From the NCBI GenBank assembly GCA_018830285.1, contig JAHJSB010000025.1:1-47809 (forward strand): 47,809 nucleotides of DNA, given 5' to 3'. The DNA is from Alphaproteobacteria bacterium. Its GTDB lineage: Bacteria; Pseudomonadota; Alphaproteobacteria; Caulobacterales; Hyphomonadaceae. A model generated the notes under the pieces. That model made no database searches. It was not told where the DNA came from and was given only the letters and a program-made list of their open reading frames with translations. Of this stretch, positions 41,885 through 47,809 are shown piece after piece. Numbering within the stretch: position 1 is the stretch's first letter; each line of letters starts with the position of its first letter. The position numbers were made by a program, and so were the translations under genes.

Positions 41885-42685
41885 ATGAACAAGCACGAGC
41901 AGGAAGCCGCTTATCGGCTGGCGGCGCTGGACCCGGATTTCATCCTGGGCGATTCCATGCGCGGCGCGCGCTTCATGATGGAATACGCCAAGGCCGAAGA
42001 GCATTTGCGGGCGCAGAAGATCCTCTCGACGATCGTCGTGTTCGGCAGCGCCCGGGTGCGCGAGGATGGCAATGAATGGCAGGCGCGTGTCTATGCGGCG
42101 GCGCGTGAATTCGGCCGGATCGCGTCGGCGCACGGCGGGGCGCTGGCCGAGAATGATGGCTGGCGCACCAATGTGATTGCCACGGGCGGCGGGCCGGGCG
42201 TGATGGAGGCGGCCAATCGCGGCGCGCAGGATGCCGGCGCGGTGACGATCGGGTTCAACATCGCCCTGCCGTTCGAGCAGGAGCCAAACCCCTACATCAC
42301 GCCGGACCTGTGCCTCCAGTTCCACTATTTCGCGATGCGCAAGATGCACCTTGCGATGCGGGCACGTGCGCTGGTCGTCTTCCCCGGCGGATTTGGCACG
42401 CTGGATGAATTGTTCGAGCTGTTGACGCTGAACCAGACTGGCAAGGCCCCGAAGATGCCGGTCGTGCTGTATGACCGTGCATTCTGGAACAAGATCGTGA
42501 ATTTCGAGGCGCTGGTCGAAGCAGGCGTTATCGCCGAGACGGACCTTGCGCGCTACGACTTTGCCGATGATGCCGAAGAAGCATGGGAAAGCCTGCTGTC
42601 GCAGGGCCTCTCGACGAACGAAGAGACGGAAAGCGGGGCCGCGATTGCGGTCCTGTCTGGCTGGGAGCCGTCGGGCCTCATGTGA
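41885..42685 (+). CDS. LOG-family protein (TIGR00730 type)
   Basis: A 266-residue Rossmann-like protein. VVFGSARVREDGNEW, IATGGGPGVMEAANRGAQDAG and the signature VVFPGGFGTLDELFELLTLNQ define the LOG/lysine-decarboxylase-like family. Many members hydrolyse nucleoside 5'-monophosphates to base and ribose 5-phosphate, making cytokinins or salvaging purines; older annotation as lysine decarboxylase is wrong. The start ATG 41885 lies 32 bp after the symporter. Whether its role relates to NMP breakdown elsewhere in the window is open. Confidence 0.85.
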   Translation: MNKHEQEAAYRLAALDPDFILGDSMRGARFMMEYAKAEEHLRAQKILSTIVVFGSARVREDGNEWQARVYAAAREFGRIASAHGGALAENDGWRTNVIATGGGPGVMEAANRGAQDAGAVTIGFNIALPFEQEPNPYITPDLCLQFHYFAMRKMHLAMRARALVVFPGGFGTLDELFELLTLNQTGKAPKMPVVLYDRAFWNKIVNFEALVEAGVIAETDLARYDFADDAEEAWESLLSQGLSTNEETESGAAIAVLSGWEPSGLM

Positions 42686-42867
42686 TGCCCTTGTCTTGCG
42701 CGCTGGGGCCGGAAGAGACCGCACGTCAGGTTCCGCAAGGGAATAGATTTGCAGGGGGGAATACTGGGGTAAACTCACGGCAGAGAGAGACTTCGCACCG
42801 TGCGACGGTCTCCGCAATTTCACGGGTCGTCTATGCCCGGAAATGCAGTCAACGGGAGTGACGCGCA

Positions 42868-44673
42868 ATGGCCTCAGGCAATGTGGTTGAAGAGCTGGGA
42901 CTCGATCCGGACGAATTGCGGGCGAAGTATCGCGAAGAACGCGACAAGCGCCTGCGCGACGATGGCAACGAGCAATACGTCAATATGGCGGGCGAGTTCG
43001 CGCATTATATCGAAGATCCCTATGTCAAACGGGTCGAGCGGGCGCCGCTGACCGACCATACGCATGTCGTGATTATCGGTGGCGGATTTGGCGGGATGCT
43101 GGCCGGGGCGCGGCTGCGCGATGCCGGCGTCAAGGATATCAGGATCATCGAGAAGGGCGGCGACTTTGGTGGCACCTGGTACTGGAACCGCTATCCCGGC
43201 GCGGCCTGCGATATTGAGAGCTATATCTACCTGCCGCTGCTGGAAGAGACGGGTTATCTCCCGGTCGAGAAATATTCGAAGGCGCCGGAAATCCTCGAAC
43301 ACAGCCGGCGCATCGCGAACCATTACAACCTGTACGACAAGGCCTGCATGCAGACCGAAATCACGGGCCTGAACTGGGATGACAAGGCGAACGCCTGGGT
43401 GATCGAGACGGACCGCGGCGACCGGATGACGGCGGACCATGTCGTGATGTCGAACGGGCCGCTGAACCGGCCCAAGCTGCCGGGCATCCCGGGCGTCGAG
43501 AGCTTCAAGGGACACAGCTTCCATACCAGCCGCTGGGACTATGATTATACGGGCGGCGATTCCTCGGGCGGCCTGACGGGGCTGAAGGGCAAGCGCGTCG
43601 GGATCATCGGGACAGGCGCGACGGCGGTGCAGTGCGTGCCGCATATCGCCGAGGGCGCCGAGCATCTCTACGTGTTCCAGCGGACGCCGTCTTCCATCGA
43701 CGTGCGGGACAACAGGCCGACCGATCCGGACTGGGCGAAAAGCCTGGAGGCCGGATGGCACAAGGACCGGATGGAGAATTTCAACACGCTGGTGTCGGGT
43801 GGCTTTGCACCGCAGGACCTGGTGATGGATGGCTGGACGCATATCATCCGCAACCTGTTGTTCATCGCGTCGCAGGAAGGCAACAAGGACCTCAGCCCGG
43901 AACACCTGGCTGAACTGGCCGAGATTGCCGATTTCCAAAAAATGGAGCAGGTGCGATCGCGAGTGGACGAAATCGTCAAAGACAAGGCCACCGCCGAAGC
44001 GCTGAAGCCGTGGTATCGCCAGTTCTGCAAGCGGCCCTGTTTCCATGACGGCTACCTGCCGACGTTCAACCGGGACAATGTCACGCTGGTGGATACACAA
44101 GGCCGGGGCGTCGAGCGGATCACGGAGAATGCGATCATTGCCAATGGCGAGACGTATGAGATCGACTGCCTGATCTATGCGACGGGGTTTGAAGTGGGCA
44201 CCGAATACACGCGGCGGGCCGGCTATGATGTCGGCGGGCGCGACGGGCGCAAGCTGTCGGAGCATTGGGCCGATGGCTATCGCAGCCTGCACGGCATGCT
44301 GGTGAACGGGTTCCCGAACCTGATCGTCATGGGCACGACGCAGGCTGGCTTCACGGCAAACTATCCGCACCTGCTGGACGAGCAGGCCAAGCAGATCGCC
44401 TATCTCGTCTCGGAATCCGAGAAGCGCCAGGCAAAAGTGTTCGAAGTCAGCGCCGAGGCGGAAGAGGCCTGGGTCGACGAGATCGTCAGCAAGGCGATGA
44501 TGCGCGAGAAGTTCCTCGAGGAATGCACGCCGGGCTATTACAACAATGAGGGCAAGCTGAGCAAAATGGCGCGGCAGAACACGTCCTATGGGGCGGGGTC
44601 GAATGCGTATTTTGCGATCCTCGACGGCTGGCGCAGTACTGGCGCGATGGAAGGGCTGGAATTCGCGTCCTGA
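42868..44673 (+). CDS. Flavin monooxygenase of Baeyer-Villiger type
   Basis: A 601-residue FAD/NADPH enzyme expected to insert oxygen next to a ketone carbonyl. GGGFGGMLAG (71-80) binds FAD, followed by GGTWYWNRYPGAACDIES (101-118), a stretch typical of Baeyer-Villiger enzymes. The fingerprint FKGHSFHTSRWD occupies 213-224, and a second Rossmann motif GIIGTGATAVQ at ~245-255 binds NADPH. The final position of the fingerprint is Asp rather than Pro, which is allowed. GGGAG lies 10 nt upstream. It is followed by an acyl-CoA dehydrogenase, a crotonase and an SDR on the same strand, suggesting oxidation of a long-chain or alicyclic ketone. Confidence 0.9.
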   Translation: MASGNVVEELGLDPDELRAKYREERDKRLRDDGNEQYVNMAGEFAHYIEDPYVKRVERAPLTDHTHVVIIGGGFGGMLAGARLRDAGVKDIRIIEKGGDFGGTWYWNRYPGAACDIESYIYLPLLEETGYLPVEKYSKAPEILEHSRRIANHYNLYDKACMQTEITGLNWDDKANAWVIETDRGDRMTADHVVMSNGPLNRPKLPGIPGVESFKGHSFHTSRWDYDYTGGDSSGGLTGLKGKRVGIIGTGATAVQCVPHIAEGAEHLYVFQRTPSSIDVRDNRPTDPDWAKSLEAGWHKDRMENFNTLVSGGFAPQDLVMDGWTHIIRNLLFIASQEGNKDLSPEHLAELAEIADFQKMEQVRSRVDEIVKDKATAEALKPWYRQFCKRPCFHDGYLPTFNRDNVTLVDTQGRGVERITENAIIANGETYEIDCLIYATGFEVGTEYTRRAGYDVGGRDGRKLSEHWADGYRSLHGMLVNGFPNLIVMGTTQAGFTANYPHLLDEQAKQIAYLVSESEKRQAKVFEVSAEAEEAWVDEIVSKAMMREKFLEECTPGYYNNEGKLSKMARQNTSYGAGSNAYFAILDGWRSTGAMEGLEFAS

Positions 44674-44714
44674 ACCGTTGAGCAAACTGGCTAGTAACCG
44701 ACGAGGAATGCGTC

Positions 44715-45878
44715 ATGGATTTTGAACTGGCCGAAGAATACCGGATGCTGCGCGACCTGGTGCAGCGTTTCGTGCGGGACGAACTGATGCCGCTGGAAGC
44801 CGGCGTGCTGGCGCGCGATGCCGAAGGGCAGGGGTCGCACCTGATCGAGGGCGAGCGCGCCCGGCTCGATACAGTGTCGAAAGAGATGGGCCTGTGGAGC
44901 CTCGATGCACCGGAGGAGTCGGGCGGCATGGGCCTGCCGCATGTCGCGCTCGTGGGCGTGAACGAGGCGCTGGGGTCGACCGTGGCGCAATATACGCTGC
45001 CGCCGGACTCACCGAACCTGCGGATGCTGATGACCGCGGTCAACGCCCAGCAACGGACCGCCTACCTGGAACCCTATGCGCGAGGCGAGACGGTTTCGGC
45101 AATCGGCATTTCCGAGCCCGGCGCGGGCGCGGACCCGGCGGGCATGCTGACCAAGGCGGTGAAGGATGGCGACGACTGGGTGATCAATGGCCGCAAGATC
45201 TGGATCACGCGGGCCGCAGAGGCCGATTTCACGATCCTGATGGCGATCACCGATCCGGTGAAGCGTGCGCGGGGCGGCATGTCGGCGTTCCTCGTCGACA
45301 GCGACACGCCGGGCTTCAATGTGCTCAGGCGGATTCCGATGCTGGGCGGCGAATACACTTACGAGGTCGTGCTGGAGGATTGCCGGGTGCCGGGCTGGAA
45401 ACTGCTCGGCAAGGAAGGTGACGGGTTCGGCCCAATGCAGGTGCGCCTCGGCACGCGCCGGATGGAGATGGCGGCCTGGTGCATCGGCGCGGCGCAGCGG
45501 GCACTCGACATGATGGTCGACTATGCCCCGCAGCGCGTGACGTTCGGCCAGAAGCTGTCGCAGCGCCAAGCCGTGCAATGGTGGGTGGCCGATGGCGCGG
45601 CGAAGATTCATGCGGCGCGGCTGATGGCGTATGATTGCGCCTGGAAGCTGGACACCGGAAAGGATGTGCGGACCGAAATCTCGATGCTGAAATATTATGC
45701 GACCGAGATGGCGCAGGAAATTATCGACAATGCGATGCAGTGTTTCGGTGCCATGGGCATGACCAAGGACATGCCGCTGCACCTGTTTGCCGGGCGTATC
45801 CGCAACATGCGGATCTATGACGGCCCGTCGGAAGTGCACCGCATGGTGGTGGCTCGCAACCTGATGGACACGCGCTGA
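44715..45878 (+). CDS. Acyl-CoA dehydrogenase
   Basis: A 387-residue flavoprotein that forms a 2,3-double bond in an acyl-CoA. The FAD/substrate motif GISEPGAGADPAGM near 130 and the C-terminal CFGAMGMTKDMPLHLFAGRIRNMRIYDGPSEVHRMVVAR stretch (in two parts near 345-380) are typical of the ACAD10/11-like branch. The catalytic base cannot be fixed by reading. GAGGAA lies 9 nt before the ATG. It is 41 bp after the monooxygenase and 67 bp before the crotonase gene, and likely acts on an acyl-CoA derived from the pathway above. Confidence 0.9.
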   Translation: MDFELAEEYRMLRDLVQRFVRDELMPLEAGVLARDAEGQGSHLIEGERARLDTVSKEMGLWSLDAPEESGGMGLPHVALVGVNEALGSTVAQYTLPPDSPNLRMLMTAVNAQQRTAYLEPYARGETVSAIGISEPGAGADPAGMLTKAVKDGDDWVINGRKIWITRAAEADFTILMAITDPVKRARGGMSAFLVDSDTPGFNVLRRIPMLGGEYTYEVVLEDCRVPGWKLLGKEGDGFGPMQVRLGTRRMEMAAWCIGAAQRALDMMVDYAPQRVTFGQKLSQRQAVQWWVADGAAKIHAARLMAYDCAWKLDTGKDVRTEISMLKYYATEMAQEIIDNAMQCFGAMGMTKDMPLHLFAGRIRNMRIYDGPSEVHRMVVARNLMDTR

Positions 45879-45945
45879 GGGCAGACACGTTGAGTATGCC
45901 TGGCAGCGGGCATAGGATGAATCACAACAGGACAGGAATTCCAGC

Positions 45946-46758
45946 ATGACCGACCGCATAAATATCTTCATCGACAATGGTGTCGCCGATGTGCGCCTGG
46001 TGCGCGAAGACAAGATGAACGCACTGGACGACGCGATGTTCTCGCGGCTGATCTCGGCGGCTGAAGAGATCAATGCCGACAAATCCGTGCGGGTTGTCGT
46101 ATTGTCCGGGCAGGGCCGGGCGTTCTGTGCCGGGCTCGACATGGGCAATTTTGCCAACATGGCCGAGGGCAAGCGGAGCGGGAACAGCGTCGCCGGTGGC
46201 GGACTGGCGCCGCGGACATATGGTATTGCCAACCGGGCGCAGCAGGCCGTGTGGGGCTGGCACACCCTGCGTGTGCCGGTGATTGCCGCTGTGCATGGCG
46301 TGGCTCTGGGCGGCGGCTTCCAGGTAGCGCTGGGCGCGGATATCCGGATCGTGCACCCGGAGACGAAACTGTCGATCCTGGAAGTGAAATGGGGCCTTGT
46401 GCCGGACATGAGCTCGACCGCGATCATGCGACGGCTGGCGCGCGAGGACATCATCCGGGAGCTGACTTACACGGGCCGCATCTTCTCCGGGACGCAGGCG
46501 ATGGAATACGGGTTTGCGACGAAACTGTCCGAGACGCCCTATGAGGACGCCATGAACCTGGCGCGTCTGATTGCCGAGAAGAGCCCGAGTGCGGTGCAGG
46601 CGGCCAAGAAACTGTACAATGATATCGCGGACAAATCGGACGCCGAGGCATTGATGGCGGAGTCCGTCGCGCAGGACAAGCTGATGGGCAGCAACAACCA
46701 GATCGAGGCCGTGATGGCCGGACTGCAGAAACGCGCCGGCAAGTTCGCCGACGAATAG
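45946..46758 (+). CDS. Crotonase/enoyl-CoA hydratase-family protein
   Basis: A 270-residue member of the crotonase family, cytosolic and trimeric in known cases. The oxyanion-hole motifs AFCAGLDMGNF near 62-72 and VHGVALGGGFQVALGADIRI near 118-137 are clear, and KWGLVPDMSSTAIM follows. The second catalytic Glu of classical hydratases is not obvious, the position being Asp, so the reaction may be isomerisation, hydrolysis or hydration. It lies between the acyl-CoA dehydrogenase and an SDR that starts 18 bp downstream. Confidence 0.87.
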   Translation: MTDRINIFIDNGVADVRLVREDKMNALDDAMFSRLISAAEEINADKSVRVVVLSGQGRAFCAGLDMGNFANMAEGKRSGNSVAGGGLAPRTYGIANRAQQAVWGWHTLRVPVIAAVHGVALGGGFQVALGADIRIVHPETKLSILEVKWGLVPDMSSTAIMRRLAREDIIRELTYTGRIFSGTQAMEYGFATKLSETPYEDAMNLARLIAEKSPSAVQAAKKLYNDIADKSDAEALMAESVAQDKLMGSNNQIEAVMAGLQKRAGKFADE

Positions 46759-46776
46759 GGCCCGGGGAGGGCGCAC

Positions 46777-47568
46777 ATGATCGACTATCGAGGCAAGGTG
46801 GCACTGGTGACAGGTGCCGGCTCCGGCATTGGGCGGGCGCTCGCGCGGGCCCTTGTGGCACGCGGGGCGAAAGTCGTGTGTGCGGACATCGATGAGGACG
46901 GCGTACGGGAAACGGCGGCGGGCCTTGGCGCGAATGCGCTGCCCATCGTGTGCGACATGGCCGATCATGATGCGGCGGCGACACTGATACATGATGCCGG
47001 AACCTGGCAGGGGCACCTGGATCTCGTCTGTTCGAATGCGGGGATCGGGCTGAACTGGCGCCTGATCAAGCAGGAGCTGGACGAGCGGGCCGAGCGCCTG
47101 TTCGAGGTGAACCTGTTCGCAAACCTGCGCGTTGCGCAGGCCTATGCGCGCTGGCTGGAAGCCAGTGGCGGCGAGGGGCGGCTGATGATTACGGGGTCTG
47201 AAAATTCGCTGAGCGTGCCGGCGGCAGTCAAGGGCAACGGGCTGGGCCTTTATGGAGCGACCAAGCATGGCGTGCTGGTGATGGCCGAATGGATGCGCGA
47301 CGAATTCGAGGCCGGCAATGTGCCGATGGATGTGCACGTGCTGATGCCGGGCGCGGTCTATACGGCGCTGATCGAGAAGCATTTGCCGGACCCGTCAAAG
47401 GCACCGCCGGAACTTGGCCTGATCATGCCGGAACGGTGTGCGGAGATTGCCCTGAAGGGCTTGGACCTCGGCCTGTTCTACATTCCGACGCATGCGCACC
47501 TGGCCGAAGACATGAAGCCGCGCATGCAGGGCGTGGCGGATGCACTGAAGGCGCTGGGGCTAAGCTAA
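46777..47568 (+). CDS. SDR-family oxidoreductase
   Basis: A 263-residue classical short-chain dehydrogenase. TGAGSGIGRALARAL (12-26) binds NAD(P), CADIDED after strand two favours NAD, SNAGIGLNW replaces the usual NNAG, the catalytic Ser is in TGSENSLSV near 147, and LYGATKHGV gives the Tyr-Lys pair near 160. It probably oxidises a hydroxyacyl or alcohol intermediate of the nearby acyl-CoA pathway, but the substrate cannot be told. GGGAGGG lies upstream of the ATG. The stop is followed by a hairpin with a T tract. Confidence 0.87.
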   Translation: MIDYRGKVALVTGAGSGIGRALARALVARGAKVVCADIDEDGVRETAAGLGANALPIVCDMADHDAAATLIHDAGTWQGHLDLVCSNAGIGLNWRLIKQELDERAERLFEVNLFANLRVAQAYARWLEASGGEGRLMITGSENSLSVPAAVKGNGLGLYGATKHGVLVMAEWMRDEFEAGNVPMDVHVLMPGAVYTALIEKHLPDPSKAPPELGLIMPERCAEIALKGLDLGLFYIPTHAHLAEDMKPRMQGVADALKALGLS

Positions 47569-47584
47569 TCTGAATCTGAATCTG
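47567..47584 (+). repeat. Three tandem copies of AATCTG
   Basis: AATCTG is repeated exactly three times, starting inside the TAA stop of the SDR gene and running into the hairpin that follows. It is a short simple repeat of unknown meaning. Confidence 0.6.
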
Positions 47585-47610
47585 AGCGCTTATCCTGAGC
47601 GCTCGGTTTT
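47582..47610 (+). terminator. Probable intrinsic terminator of the catabolic gene run
   Basis: CTGAGCGC at 47582-47589 pairs with GCGCTCGG at 47599-47606 (one T-G wobble), with a 9-nt loop and four T residues after. It lies 14 bp after the SDR stop. Confidence 0.65.
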
Positions 47611-47673
47611 GGCGTAGCCAGCACCAGCGGCCGCGCATCGCTACTGTGCGGTTTCTGATTTTCGAAACCCCTA

Positions 47674-47809
47674 GCAGGCTGCTGAAAAAGTCCTCGTTTT
47701 AGCCTGCGAAGCATGATTCTCTTGTTCGCATGCAAGGGAGGCATGGATGCGCGGTGAGGATCGGATAACAGATCAGTTGTTTTCATATGTGAGCGTTGAA
47801 GACCGGATC
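47674..47809 (+). mobile_element. Left end of an insertion sequence, cut by the window edge
   Basis: GCAGGCTGCTGAAAAAGTC starting at 47674 is a common terminal inverted repeat of IS elements whose transposase begins MRG-D---LFSYV (IS1182/IS5-like groups). A transposase start follows 73 bp inside. CTAG at 47671-47674 may be part of the target. The right end is outside the window, so family and completeness cannot be settled. Confidence 0.75.
47747..47809 (+). CDS. Partial transposase (N-terminal 21 residues)
   Basis: Only 21 codons are in the window, reading MRGEDRITDQLFSYVSVEDR and one more Ile. The MRG-x-D-x(4)-x-LFSYV-x(2)-E-x-R opening is typical of DDE transposases of IS1182/IS5-like elements. 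AAGGGAGG lies 6-7 nt before the ATG. The catalytic domain is beyond the edge, so activity cannot be judged. Confidence 0.7.
   Translation, partial: MRGEDRITDQLFSYVSVEDRI

Noticed and set aside
42874..44685. 603-codon open frame on the minus strand
   Set aside because: It mirrors the Baeyer-Villiger-type gene along its whole length, has no protein-family motif, and the plus-strand gene is fully supported.
45009..47382. Two long minus-strand frames opposite the acyl-CoA dehydrogenase, crotonase and SDR genes
   Set aside because: Both are compositionally biased shadows of recognised genes; no ribosome-binding site or motif supports them.
1..47809. CRISPR arrays, tRNA, rRNA, cobalamin riboswitch near nrdJ
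   Set aside because: No regularly spaced repeats, cloverleaf or B12-box were seen by eye; a covariance-model search (tRNAscan, Rfam cobalamin model) would be decisive.

Overview
The window is GC-rich, gene-dense DNA, most likely from a Caulobacterales/Hyphomonadaceae-like alphaproteobacterium. The reasons are rplM-rpsI followed by argC, a short-form ArgC, a FixK-like regulator with FNR-type boxes, a phasin, a TonB-dependent receptor with a PhoD phosphatase, and fatty-acid and ketone oxidation genes. The family assignment is an inference; no rRNA or tRNA gene is visible.

Layout. (1) 1-2040: core genes rplM, rpsI (with a clear terminator) and argC. (2) 2081-6998: a YcbB-type L,D-transpeptidase read in frame behind a decayed TonB C-terminus, a stress-domain membrane protein, a hibernation factor with a cold-shock-like tail, a DUF3775 protein and an SDR. 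(3) 7013-29365: a low-oxygen/stress island. It holds a FixK-like regulator with pta-ackA and an MgtC/DUF4010 membrane protein, a phasin, Lon, a small lipoprotein, a host-attachment-family protein, the operon Hsp20 - DUF2267 - beta-CASP nuclease - AMP phosphorylase-like - PRPP synthetase-like, a three-gene ABC exporter, an operon of an alpha/beta-hydrolase-phosphoribosyltransferase fusion plus an erythromycin-esterase-family protein, and a compact class II (B12-dependent) ribonucleotide reductase. Seven intergenic TTGAT-N4-ATCAA-type boxes (three perfect, four with one mismatch) lie in front of these units. (4) 29414-34853: a perfect 20-bp palindrome, then two small unknown genes, an amidohydrolase, an epoxide hydrolase, an FAD monooxygenase and a TetR regulator, mostly overlapping or closely spaced. 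(5) 35080-39710: a candidate Pho box, a TonB-dependent receptor, a terminator, a PhoD-type phosphatase and a small membrane protein. (6) 39794-47568: a two-subunit Na+/solute symporter, a LOG-family protein, a Baeyer-Villiger-type monooxygenase, an acyl-CoA dehydrogenase, a crotonase and an SDR. (7) 47674-47809: the left end of an insertion sequence, cut by the window edge.

How the genes fit together. The island reads as a programme for oxygen-limited survival: substrate-level ATP from acetyl-CoA (pta-ackA), protein quality control (Lon, Hsp20), O2-independent dNTP synthesis (NrdJ) and, most interestingly, a translationally coupled nuclease - AMP phosphorylase - PRPP synthetase operon. That operon could turn RNA into bases plus ribose-1,5-bisphosphate and feed PRPP metabolism, with a PRPP-loop phosphoribosyltransferase fusion in a neighbouring operon that also follows a box. 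The right half is catabolic: an epoxidase/epoxide-hydrolase pair under a TetR-like operator and a ketone/acyl-CoA oxidation set.
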